A stretch of DNA of 64,000 nt from the NCBI GenBank assembly GCA_964057225.1, contig OZ059899.1, positions 8,122,001-8,186,000 of the forward strand, given 5' to 3'. A program made the position numbers and the translations under genes. Below are positions 12,301 through 25,217 of the stretch, one piece after another; position 1 is the first letter of the stretch, and the number at the start of each line of letters is the position of its first letter. Source of the DNA: Auanema rhodensis. Its lineage: Eukaryota; Nematoda; Chromadorea; Rhabditida; Rhabditidae. The notes below the pieces were generated by a model that saw only the letters and a program-made list of their open reading frames with translations, did not search any database and was not told the origin of the DNA.

Positions 12301-15300
12301 TTTATTTATGACAATTGTCATTTAATTCATTATATTTTATATAAACATTTCATTTTATTCGTTTAAAGATCAGAATATTCGATAGTTCAATCCAGTAGAA
12401 CAAGCAAGATTACAAAGAAAAAATGAAAAAGGGGAGAAAGATCTTGAACCTTTAAAAGCTCATAGTCACGAGAGTATCAACAACAATGATTGGAAACCAT
12501 TACGAGAAGCAAAGAGCTTTATGAGGCTTAGTGGAATAAAAAGCTTTGATGAAGCTTGAATCTTTTTCTAATACTAAAAGACTTTTAACTGAAAATTAAC
12601 TCTCTTGACAGTAGACACATACAAAGTGGGAATTTTTCGTGAATTGAATGAAGAATAAATTAAAAACGATTCATCCCCTCATTAAAATGTTTTGTTTAAA
12701 AAATCATAAAAAAATGAATAAAACAAAGATTATTTTTAATAAAATCAAAACAAAAATCCGATAAAAATTTAAAGAAAATTATAGAAAATATTTAGAACTC
12801 ACTTGTCTAGCTCATCTCCATTATTTGATACCAATTTCTTCTCACTGCCCACTTGACTGAAATAAGATTAACTTTAATATAATATGATTAAAATAAATAT
12901 TTAAAATTTATTTTTATAAATGTCAAATAAAATTTTTTCTCGAGCCCCTTATTGAAAATTCTGGATAATAATATAACTAATATCATCATTATATCCTTAG
13001 TCAGATCATGAGACCTGTCATCGGATACTCTTGGATGTATACCTAAATTGAGTGAAGCCCCAAAACGAAAATGCTGAAAGTTAGATGAATGGCTATGCTT
13101 TAGAACGAGCATGCTATTTCAGAATAAGATGCATAAAAAGTTCAAAATTGAAAAAAAAAAGAAAAGAAAAGAAAAAGTAAGATAAAGTGAAACTTAAACA
13201 GAAGGATAAGATGTGAAATATTTGTTTTGTAATTTCAAGACATATGTAGAACGTTGAAAATCTCAGGGTTTGAGATATGCTTCAGGTTATTACACACATT
13301 TGTTTTAATAAATTAGCAATTATTATTCTTAGTTAAAGCTTATTCACATGATATTGCATTGAAAGGTTTTAATTTTTCTTAGTCAATAGACTTATTGCTT
13401 TGGTTACACATACATATATCATATAAACAGTTTTAGATATGATATTAGTCTGTTGATTGGAAATGGAAAAAAAGAGAAGTGGAAAACCATCCATATTCAT
13501 AACTCATCTTCCGGAGAAACAAGGCATATTTCTGCTGACCATCTGTTCTGGATAGCTCCTCCATCTCTTTTGGTTCCGGCTGATTTCCATTTTGGACCCC
13601 CTAGCCCTTTATTGTGAGTCAACTAACTTTCATCTCCGGGATATCCTTCTTGAAAGTTTAGGCAGACGAGAGATAGAGAATGGGAATGCGACATATTTGA
13701 TAGAGACATGGTGTAGAATTTGGATATAGTAGGGCTGCAGGATATGTATAAATCAAAAGACAAAAAAAATAATGGAAATATCATCAGAACAGAATAAGAA
13801 GATGTTATAACTACAGCAGATATCCAAAAAGACATCGTCATGGTAACAACGAGCTCATTTTTCTGTTTAAATACCATGACCAATCTTATATCATTTAGAA
13901 TGAACTTTTTGATTCTTAAAAGAAAAAAAACAAATTTGAAGAGCAAAAAGTATTTTTAGATACATTTGTTTATTCAAAAAATATATAACTAATAAGGAAA
14001 TCAATTTTTTCTCCTTTTTTTTTCTAAAAAAAAAACGTCAATTTGATTTGAAATTTGTCTTCTCAAACACATGGGAAGTTTTTTCAATTTTTTTGCAGAA
14101 CGGAAAGGTTTTAAAGAACACAAAGAAAAGGTTCTTGGGAAATATTGTCTGATATCTTTGTCATTCTCTCAAGTCACCAATCATATTTACAAAGATACAT
14201 GAATATTCTTTGCATGACGAACATGATGCAGATTTCAATATATTTTTCGATGAAACATATACCTTCTTTTAGGTTTTTTAGAAAAAATAAATTATATTTA
14301 GGTGGTTGAGGTTAAATTTTTTTTGCGATTTCATCTGCTTTTTAAAAACGGCGAACAGAAATCTTCAAGTGAAATAAATAATATCAAAGAGGAAAGCATA
14401 GAAAACGGACGAAAGAGAGAGATGGGAATCAAAGAATCAAAAAAAGAAGAGAAAATCTAAGAATAGGACACGACGGTTCCATTGAAATGTTATAAGATTT
14501 CATCGGAATAACGTGAAAATGTATGTGAATGTTGGAGATGATTAAGAAACAGCCTCAGGGAGCCAAATGGATTTCAAGCTGACTCATTACTTCGACATCA
14601 TCTTCAAGATGGCAGCAACAATTTCACTTCTATTTGACCGATATGAAGCATTTTGCCTCGTCTTCATTTGAATTTTATCCCTCAAATGAAAGATATTGCA
14701 TAAGGGAAATATCAAAATTGTGAAAAAAAATGTAATATTTTCCTTGTTATTGATTGAAATTTGATCGAATTTCAGTGAGGTAACGCAGCAAGGACAACCA
14801 GTTCACAGATTAATTATTTTTGGAAAAGACAATGGGATGAATAGATATTGCAGGTGAGAAGGGAAGATGCAACACAAGTTTACGATGATGATACTCAGTA
14901 TTGAAATTGCCATTATAAGAAAAAGTGCGATAAGCTCTGGAACTATTGCATAATCTGGACCGATAACATGTTCAAAACCAGAAAAGCAAATGCGATTTTG
15001 ATTTCATGATAATCACTAAAGGCGTGATGATAAACTCTGAAACATATAAGGTTCATGTCATTTTTAGAAAAAAGTGTAGCACAGATTAAGAATAGAATGA
15101 AATAATTCCTTTTTATAGAATTAATGATAAGAACAATCATCTAATTGATTTTTAGAGATTAATCCGGGTGAATGATGATTCGAACAAAGACTAAAAATGA
15201 GTTAAGCACTGAGAAAAAAATGTAGATGGTTATAATAGGAATAAAAAAAATCATTATAAATATACATATGTATGTATATAAATATATAGACTAATTAATC

Positions 15301-15442
15301 TATTAAACTGGTATAAGAAATATATACATATGTGCATGTCAATTTGTTTTCGTTTTCTAATTGAACAAGCACAAATACTAAGGAACAATTTGTTAAAAAG
15401 ACTAATTGCAAGACAATATATTAAACTACATATAATAAATAA

Positions 15443-15487
<45 letters not shown>

Positions 15488-16118
15488 TGTTTACTATGCA
15501 ATTGAAAAGTAAAAGTATAATGATTATGTTTCGTATTTGAGAGGAAAAAATGAAACTTTAAAATCAGAAACAAAGGGAAGGTTTAGTTCCTTGCGATGAC
15601 TGTGGTGAACGATAGTTTACCTTATTCATCGAAGAATAAGAACAAGATCTCATGAATTTGAATAAAGCTCAAATTCTCGAACATGGATTGAAGAATAACA
15701 ACAGAGTTAAAAAAAGTAAAATAGCTATTAAAGTTTTTACCAAAAAAAACGAAAAATGCTACTTCAAATGACTCATTGTGAACATATTTGATTCTCTATG
15801 CAAAAATTCAAGAACATAGGAGAATATGTAGAAAAGGGAAAAGAATAAGTATACAACCATTCATCTTCGTTTATTTTATTTAAAATATTTGTTGTTTGTT
15901 TGTTGCATACGTGAACAACAACGAAACACTTGGAGTTGAAGTCACGTGGCTTCATTAGCATATGCATAGTGAAAATAAATCAAACGAAACGGAAATTTGC
16001 ATAAATTTACGTGGAAATCGGAATAGAAAGCAATTTAACAATTACAAAAAAATATTAAGAGTACCTACCTCTGACCCTGCCCCATCAAGTTTGTGCAGTC
16101 GCAGTTGAAAATTTTCAT
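9321..16118 (-). CDS. RGS protein, RZ (RGS17/19/20) type
   Basis: Six exons in transcript order: 16118-16069, 12856-12803, 11354-11293, 11074-10956, 10022-9853, 9384-9321. The phases give 172 residues ending in TGA. RGS proteins speed GTP hydrolysis by G-alpha subunits, mostly Gi/o-class for this subtype. The RGS domain spans about residues 42-166: KYFAEFLKGEYSDENILFWQACEEL, with the Glu-Asn that contacts G-alpha switch regions, then ARIIYEDFISILSPKEVSLD, then FDEAQNQIFTLMQRDSYPRFL. The ILSPKEVSLDSRVRE segment is characteristic of RGS17/19/20. The short N-terminus begins MKIFNCDCTNLMGQ; its two cysteines could be acylated, but the long cysteine string of vertebrate RZ proteins is absent. The start has an in-frame TAA upstream and no earlier ATG after it. 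Introns reach 3.2 kb, so alternative first exons are possible. Closest in concept to C. elegans RGS-1/RGS-2; no orthology claimed. Confidence 0.88.
15446..15484. repeat. (TA)n microsatellite in RGS intron 1
   Basis: About 39 nt of uninterrupted TA dinucleotides inside the 3.2-kb first intron of the RGS gene. Confidence 0.9.
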
Positions 16119-19100
16119 TAGCAGAGATCGGAAGAACTCTCGTAGGGAGACTATGGTCGGCGGCTTTTGGGGGATACAGTCAGCACAAGCAACAAGTTAG
16201 GAATATGACTTTTAAAAGTCTTTAGAAGGAATATATAGAAATGGCCGTAGTGTGAATAACAGCACGTAGATACTCGAGCTGAGACTAGAATAAGCTAGAA
16301 GACGATATATGTATTCCTGTCGTCCGTCGTCGGTTGTCGTAGCAGTAAGCAGTGTTACGTGAATAGAGCCGCTTTATACACTGTTTTCGAATCAGACTGA
16401 ATAGCTATCGGTCGAAAGATGGCAAGATGAGCAAAAAGAAAACGAAATGATCTAGCTGACGACGAAATTCTGGATTCTGCTGGCAGCAACACGCACTATG
16501 TAGGGGAGAAAATACGAGTTGAGGCAGGATACACACGGAGCAGCGGGAGCAGTAGCAGGAGCAGCACACTTGACGACGTCGGCCAAAAGTCTGACGTCGA
16601 CTTGCACAAGGAGCAGCACTGATGCACTACGGAGGAATACCTATAAGAAAAGGACAGGAATATGAATGTTAGATAAGATTCGACGATATGAAGTACGATA
16701 CGGGTTATAAACTAAAAAAAAAGAAAGATAAAACTGATATGCTTATATATGATAATACATAGAAACATATAAGAAAAGTGAATGCAATACACATAATGAC
16801 ACGAAATTGCAAAAGGAAACTTATGAGAATGTGGAAGGCGAATGTTTTAAATTAGCAGGAAGTAAAGAAAGAAATATTGAATACAAAACAGATAAAAACA
16901 GGAGAAATGACTGTAAATCTTGATCGCATATTAGACAACAAACGACAGAAGAAAAAATATAATAATATTCAAAAATGGACAATTTATTTACATATAGATT
17001 ATTATTAGATAAAAAGTATATGAAAAAACGACATTTAATATAATTCTTACTGATGAAAAAACAGAGGAAAAGCAGAAAAATATATGAAAAAAAAGGAAAA
17101 AGAGATGATAATAAGCATAATATGACATGATCAGGCAACAGAAGAGAACGAAATGAAAAAAAAGAGATGAAGAGAGGGAATGAGAGAGGACGAATGAAAA
17201 AGAGAGAGAGAGAGAGAATAGAGATAGATAGGCATGTTGATGAAGAGAGGTAGAGAACGATAGAGAGGGATAAAGGGTAGAGAAAGAGATAAAGAGAGTT
17301 CTCATAAGAAAAAAATGATTTGATTTTTGAACAATGATTAGGAGCAATAGTCTATTTGAGGAGGAAAAAGAGAAAGTGAAGCAATAAGAAAAAATGGAAA
17401 GCAGAGAAAAGGAAAACGAGGGTAGAAAGCAGAAAGAAAGTGATAAGATCTAATTAGTTGGAAGAAGCTTCAAGTACAAGTGTTAGTTAAGTACATAGTA
17501 AAACTAGTTGGAATTGAGTCGATTGGAGGCTCCAGTTGGCATCTGGAGGCGTCAAAAAGTGAACTGGTTTCATAAGATGAGGATTACTTACAGAATGAGC
17601 GAGAAGTAATATCTTCTTGGAAAAGACAATCAAAAAAGAAAAGAAGAAAAATAGCTGAGACAATAGGAGGCAAATTGAAAAAACGGCAAGAACGAGGGGG
17701 GATGAAGGAATTGCTGATAAGATTCACAGATTTTCACAATGAATGAAATGCGATCGTAAGCTTCGAGTAAAACGAACGATACGACATAGGGCTAGAGGTT
17801 TACAAGAAACAGATATATTCTGTGAAGCTTATAGATTGTCCGAAAAGAAATACGAGAAATAGACAAAATAATTAAGCTAGAAACTGAAAATTCAATAAAG
17901 AAGATCAAGCCTATTGAGACAACGACGTCGACATGACGGACACGACAGTCGTTCAGAAGCACCATCTGAAGAAGCTTATAATATAAACTAAGGCATATAT
18001 AAGATATAACTAACTATAACATATAATGAATAAATAAAATAATTAAAAATAGAATATATTTTGAATTAATAGCGATTAGTAAAGGAGTTAGAAGTAAAAC
18101 TAGTAAAGGTATTGAGTAAAAGGCTAAAAGACAATTGGCTGAAAACGAAGTTGCTGTGCTGTCGTTGACGAACCGACAGCCTAAGGTCCACACATGAATC
18201 GGGTTGTCAGGCGGTCGACATACTACTCTCTACTACACATCTCCACAACTATGCAAACCACATTGGCAGAACTATATTATGGGGTAAATATGATAGGTGT
18301 AGCATCGACATGTACAGCTTAACAAGACTTGGAAAGAGAAGAGTTCAAAAAATGAAATTGAAAGAGATAATGAGCTTTGGAGCATAAGCTTATCAGTTAA
18401 AAGCTTATGAAAACGTATTCCACACGTAGCCATCGAGAATATGAGTATTATGCGTATAATGAATGAATAAGCTCAGCTACCAATAGGGTAGAAGCATGTG
18501 AATGTAGGTGTACGTGAGTGTACGTGTGAGTGTGTATGTGAGTGTGTCTGGGTCTGTGTGTTGGTCGGGCGAGCGACGGCCAGCAGCGCAGCAGCAGCCA
18601 GCAGGCAGAACACGAAGGGAAAGAGAAAGAGAGGGATAGCGAGAAAAAGTGAAATAAAAAGAATATGAGAGAGAGAGGGAGAAGGAGAGAGGGAGAGAAA
18701 AGCTAGACGGTGAAAGAGCTGGAGGTAAAGAGAATGAGGACCGCCGCTTGGGCCAGCCAACTGGGTCCGATGAGAACGACACAGACAACGATGAGGAGGG
18801 GGGGGGGGTTGGCGAAAGATTCGAAGGAAGAAAGCTTGAGTACAGTTGAAGAACTAGAGAGGGAGGGAGAGAAATACGAAAAAGAGTGAAGTTGTAGAAA
18901 GAGGAGCAGATTGAGGGAAAATGAGCTAGATAACGCGGTTTAGTGCATTTGGAATAGTAGACATGGAAAAGAGTCTGAGAAAAAAGAAATATTGAAGGAA
19001 ATATAGAGAGAGAAAGGGTATACATGAGACAAGATAGAAAATAAAAGGTGGGAGAGTGAGAGAGAGAAAGATGGAGAGAGAGATACTCTGAGCATAACTA

Positions 19101-19499
19101 TGTATGTAGGAATATATATAAGCATATAGGAGAGGAACAGAGAAGCCGAAGCGGCTTGCCAATAGCGGATCATCTGACTTGGAGAGCGCTGGGTAGTCGC
19201 ATAAGGAGGGAGAGAAAGCTGAAACATAGCCTGAGGGCAAGAGAAGGGGGGATTGAAAAGAAAAGAAAGATGAAGAGGTAGAGGGAAACAGATGTGAGCA
19301 GAGCGAGATATCATAGCTGGTAATAGTGTGTGAAGTAGTCCGCTAGACTCAATGGGAAAAACGGAGAGATAATATAGCTGAACACAACAAGGGAGAGACG
19401 AAAAGGGAAAAAGCAGGGTGAGAGAGAGAGGAAAATAAGAGAGTACATCGAGTGACAGAGAGAGTCTAAGAGATCTGAGAGAGAGTAGACTATGGGTCT

Positions 19500-19552
19500 A
19501 TGTGGTTGTGTATGTATGTGTATGTGTGTGTGTATGTGTGTGTGTGTGTGTT
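19500..19552. repeat. (GT)n-rich microsatellite
   Basis: Imperfect GT/GTAT dinucleotide array, mostly TGTG with TATG interruptions, followed by non-repetitive DNA. Confidence 0.8.
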
Positions 19553-22500
19553 TGCGTGCAGGCAATCAATATGAAAGAGAAGAGGGGAGAAGGAAGGCTG
19601 GACAGAGAGGACGGAAGAAGGCAGAAGCAGGCAGAAGGGTAACTGGCAAAGGTCCCAATCGTCTGACTAGCCCTCAACTCCGGATGCCTGTCCTTCACGT
19701 CTCGCGACTCTCTCCCTTATACCTCTCTCCTTACTTTTCCCTTTTCTCTTTTGTTCCTCCTTCTTTCTTGTGTGCTAGTTCATCTACTCATTTGCTTCGA
19801 GACTGCAATATTTCTGGCCATCGTCATAGTCATTACCGTTGTGCTCGATGTCATTATCAGCATGGTTGTTACAAAACCTTATTCAGAAACACAGCAGATC
19901 AGAACCCAAGGTGCCACGGCCACTTAATTTTGCAGAGGACGATCATGTTCAAGTATCAATGTAATCTCAAGAAATGGATAGATGCATTTAAATCCAAATT
20001 AAAGTCTTAAAATTGTCATTTTCATTGGTGAAAAAGAAAAGGATTATACGGTGCTCATTGTGAGCGTTTGCCTTTCAGAGCTAAATAGGGTCAAGAAGAG
20101 AATTGTAAGAATACAAAATGAGGTAAAACGTGATGTATAAAAAACATAAAAAAACTGTGACTTTTGAGGTTACGTGAAAATTTTGTAAATAGTGACAGCA
20201 GAAAAGCTTGAACTGAGGGCGTCACAACAATGATTCGTCGTTGTCATCGTCTATCTCAGTAATGGTATGATGATGAGGCAACATCGACCTTCACAATCCT
20301 TACTAGAAAACTGTTGGCGCCAAACTATATAATTCAAATGAAACACGTGAATTGTTACGCAAAATGATGAATTGAATGAAAAACGAAACGAAACGAAACA
20401 CGGGATCCGATGACGATAAACAGAAAAACCTCGGACAGACAGAGCACACAGACAGACATATTGACGATGATGATGAAGGTAGTAAGCCTTCTCCTTCTAA
20501 GAATCTAAGATGATGGATTTACTTCTCTCCTTTTCTCTTTCGAAAATTTAGTTTCGCTTCGTTCGAAGAGACACTTGCAAAGCTGAGAAACTAAAGCAGA
20601 AAGTAAGAGAGGGACAGAGATGATGATACAGAGGGATAGCTAGAGAGCAAAAAAAGAGAGAAGAGCTTGGAAGAGAGAGATTGGAAGAGAGAAACAGAGA
20701 GAGAGGGGGGGGGGGAGACAGCCAGATAAGAAAAAAGACTAAGAGAAAAACAGTTTCTTTTTTAGCCAACTTTGCTATCCTAATAGAACCTTTTTCTCAC
20801 TCAATTTCAAATAAAATTCAATTGGTTGTGAAGGTTTTCTCACCATCAAAGGACAAACAAACACAGTTGAACAGTCATTGAGTTGAGACACTCTTTCACT
20901 ATTTCTCTTCTATCGCACTCAATATCGTTCACTCTCTATATTACTTAATCTTTTTCTCTATTCCCTCTTTTATTCTCTTTCTTGTATTTCTATCTTATTT
21001 TCTCTATTGGGTCTGTGTTGTCAAATAGTTATAAAGATGTTCTCTATGATCTGTGTCCTTAGATGGAAACATTTCCATTGAATTATATTTTTAAAAAAGA
21101 GGAGAAAGAGAGTAAGAGAAGCGAAAAAATTGGAGAGAATGAGGGAAAAGCTTTTTCTAAGCTGGCACATTCCCACGTAGTTCTACTCATATTTGGATTT
21201 TGTAATCGGCGATTCAGAGGTTGAATAAAGACGAATAATAGATAAAAAGAGTATAGATAGAGAGGGAAAGCTTAATAATGAAAGAGAATTAGATTGTTAG
21301 AGAAACAAGAGAACGAAAGTCAAGGAAATTCAAAATTTGGTATTACCACTAATGTTAGGGATCCTGAAATATAATCATAAGAACTGAAATAGAGAGAGAG
21401 GGGAATATTGAGCAAGAAAGAGAGAGGAAGAGGGAAAAACAGAGAGAAAGAGGGAAAATGAAAGATCGGAGAGGGAAGGAAATAGGGTGGCTAGATGAGG
21501 GAAGGCGAAAGAGATCACGTGACAAGAAAGGGAACTCGAGTTCTCAAAGAACATGCTACTCTCGCCTTGCCCATCAACTATCAGCATCAGGTCCACTAGG
21601 AATTAGAAAAATTATTTTCTTTATTTTAAGAAAAAAGGAAATTTTACTTTTCATATAGTTATATTGTGAATGTAATATTATAATATAACATGAACTTATG
21701 TTTAGATGCATATTTGAATTATGTGACATGTAGAAAATTTAAAAGGTACAAGTCAGAAACATAGACAATGAGAAAGAGGCTATGAGAGAGAGAGGGAGAA
21801 ATCAGGAGAAAGAGAGAGAAAGACTACGAGAGAAATAGATAGAGAGAGAGAGAAAGAATGAAAGAGGAGGAGGAAAGGAGAGACAGGGAAAGAATTATGA
21901 GGACCCTACAGGAGTAAAAGACAAAAGAAAAGAGGATATAAAGTAAGAAGCAATAGAAATATCGATGACAGCTATTGCGGGCTGATTCTCAAGCATCTAT
22001 AGCAGGAGGACCTTTGAAGTTCTTTCGAGGTGTTGGAAGCTAAAAATCAAAAGACCAGCTAGGATATCGAGAACAACACAATAAGAAGACAGGAAAGAAA
22101 AGAAAAAGATTGAAAGAAAGACAATGTAGACAAAAAGCGAAAGTGGGTGCGAAGAAGAGGCCGAGAGACAAAAAACTCAGTGGGAATAGGTTAGATTTTC
22201 TCATTTTACCTTTTTCAATATGACTTTTAATTTTCTGAAACTTATAATCTAAATTAAAGTAAAATGTTAAAATAAGTTGTTTTCAGTAAATAATAGCAAG
22301 TATAGTTACTATATGTTCGTTTCAATATCATTTGTAAAAAGCATCATAGATCAATACTTCTGTATTATAATCAGAAAAATACCTTTTTTTCCGATCAAAA
22401 GTACTTGAAATATTGAGAGAAAAGGCGGTGAAAGAGTAAAACAGAGATCGAGAATTAGGGAGAGATAGAGATAGAGAAAGAGAGAGAAAGAGAGATAGAG

Positions 22501-25097
22501 AGAGAAGTAGAGGTTGACGAACATAATTGAAAAGAGAGGGAAAAAGACAAACCGTAACAACCGTTCCAACCATTGCTCATAGTTAAAAATAAAAAATATA
22601 AAGAGTAAATGAAATTTATCATATATGAATAAACTATATTTTACTTTTGAATTGAAATATATGAGAATTATAGAATATTTTTGTGAAATAGACATACAAG
22701 TTTCTGCTGAAAAAAACAAAATTTACGTACTAATCATTTGAATTGTATTTTTCTACCAAAAACGAATGAAAAGAGAAGTTAATGAAGAAGACACAAAGAC
22801 AAAAAAATCTGTTTATAGTTTAAGATTGGAACTGAGGCAGTCATACTGCTACTGCTTCTCCATACTCTGCTGAAAGATGAAGAAGAGCAGGCAGGAACAG
22901 GCACTACGGAATAAGGTTAATGTTTTCGGACTCGTGCTCCAATTGGAGACAACTTATTCGCACAAATTAGAGGTAGATCTAAGGACATCTTATCTAGGAA
23001 CACCATCATCCCCAGGAGAACTACAACGAAATTGTATGAGAATCCTATTGGCATAGAAGGTAGACAAGACTTCACGAGTTTATTCGAAAAACAAATCAAA
23101 TTTATCTAATCAATTCAATGAAAATCTAAAATAGATATAGCTGTAAAAGAGAAATCAGAAAGGAAAGACGGCAAAGAAGGGACAGGAAGAGCAGCCGGTT
23201 CCGGCATACTGCTTTATGGTCTTCCCCCTTCTCTCCCCTCCCTGCTTGTTCCTTTTTTTTCCCCTCTTATTTCAGCTTTCTATCTATACTCTCTTTCTCT
23301 TTCTCTATTATTCTCTTCATTTCGCTAGTTCTCTCAGCCTTCCTGTCTTATTCCTATTTCTGGTTCATGACGGCTAAGAATGGAGCACACGATGGATGAT
23401 TCTGAAGACATCAGATGGTCCCAAGCATTCCCAATGACAAAACAGGACCTAAGCCAGGGGATAGAAATACTCAATGGCGAAGAGAACAAAGACAACTAAT
23501 TACCGCATCAAATGGCTGTTAATCATTCAAATAGTTAAGATATGACATTAATTTTTTTTCGTAAAAATAAGGAAATCACTATACGGAAAGCAGTCAGCCA
23601 AGCAGGCTTTCTCAACATAGAACTAAAACGGAAAATAATGTTAGTATGTTAATGATAAACGAGGAGCTACTTTGCTGACTTTAGAAATTTTGTTTGGCTC
23701 CAAGATGAAATTAAGAAGTATGAGGTCATCTATTGCACAAAAACGCTTCCGGCAAAAGATCGATTATAAAGATAATAAATTCTTTTGAACGTTGTTTTCA
23801 TTGAAGTATTTTTCAATTTCAATACATATGTGCATGTATAAAAATGAAAAAAAAAAAAACTTCCTTCAAAAGAATCTTCAAAATCTGATTTATCTGTCAA
23901 CGATGTTCAATTGGCTGTCATTGCTACTATTCATGACCAATTACAGCTGCTATTGCAAGCCTAAGAGTAACCATAGCAAAATGTCTATTTCTCATTAAGG
24001 AGGTCGTAAAAGGCGATTCCATATAAGCCCCGCAAGCATGTCATCCAATTTTCTTGCTATGCATAGCGATTTCAGGTTGGAAAGATCAGCATGGTCTGTG
24101 TGTATGCTGGAATACCGAGCATCAGAAAAAAGAATCATCTGAAGCTATTTTGACATAAAAAAAAGGATTTTGCAAAGACAAAAGAAACGAAGAAGAGGGA
24201 GAGAGAGAGAGAAAAGGAAAAGGAGGAATAGAGAATAGTCATGCAGGAGAACGAGAGTATCGAGACACTCAAAGAGAAAATAGACCAAAAATTGAGAACG
24301 ATGTTGCAATAGATCGGAAAAGAAAGAATAGAAAAATAAGAATCAGCTGTTCTCATGCAATAGAATACAAATAGGGTGATACTACATACTTGTAAAATTT
24401 GTATAAAAGGAAGTAAAAAAACTTAGAAGAATGATAATTAGGGTGTCAAATCAACTATGAGGCATTAGTAGCAATTGGATGACAAAAAAAATGAATAATA
24501 AACGTTAAATTGATCAAATATGAGGAGAATCACAGTTGATTTGAATTATAATACAATCACAAGGGTTATGAGAAAAATTGATGTAAAAATTATGCAACAG
24601 CTGAGCAAATATAAACGAATTTGATGAAATGAATCAAAATTTTCATGATTTCTGAATTTTTTGAAAAAAAGAGCAAAACGACTAATTAATGTGCTAAACA
24701 ATAAAGAAAAGGAAAAAACATGAAAATTGCTTCATCTTTTGATCGTATCGGTTACATCTAATATAAAATTTGAAGAAAATAATTGAAAAAAAAAAGAAAA
24801 AGAAATTGGTTTTGTATTTCATTTCAAAAATTTAGTTATTATCAATGAGTTTTTTTAAAAATAATTTTATATAATAACTATTTCTTCTTTCTTTAAATAT
24901 TTGAACGAGCAATTTGACGAATAACAGAAAGATGAGCTTCTTAGAACCAAAAAAAATTGCAGAAAGCTCAATCCCATACATTCAGAATTCTATTAATCAA
25001 ACAGGAGAATCAGATGGATTTATTATCCTAATAAGGCGTGTCGTTCGTGTCTGTCTTCCTCTTTCTGATGCTTATTGATGAACATCAGTAGCAGTAT

Positions 25098-25217
25098 ATG
25101 TATGCACCATCTATGGACTACAACGACAACGATGGCACCAATGAGGATGACGAGAATGATGACGGCGTCGCAGCCGCCAAAGCGGTTGTTGATGAGAGTT
25201 GGATGGAAGATGATTAG
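25098..25217 (+). CDS. Candidate exon, acidic C-terminus
   Basis: An open frame of 39 codons plus TAG, beginning MYAPSMDYNDNDG and ending WMEDD. It is rich in Asp/Glu/Asn with GCC/GTC/GAC codons that are unusual for this AT-rich region. The bases before it (GTAGCAG) could serve as a splice acceptor, which would make it a terminal exon. The reverse strand is also open over most of it, and no neighbouring exon was found, so this is only a candidate. Confidence 0.25.
   Translation: MYAPSMDYNDNDGTNEDDENDDGVAAAKAVVDESWMEDD

Noticed and set aside
16821-17347. Two overlapping minus-strand hydrophobic ORFs resembling membrane proteins
   Set aside because: Derived from A/GA-rich sequence; no splice structure or conserved motif, typical low-complexity artefacts.
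18473-19698. Multiple long minus-strand ORFs (95-182 codons) rich in Ser, Leu, Phe and Pro, and a 172-codon + strand ORF at 19492-20010
   Set aside because: They translate GA/CT and GT microsatellite tracts; composition is repeat-driven, overlapping frames are all open and no exon structure is visible.
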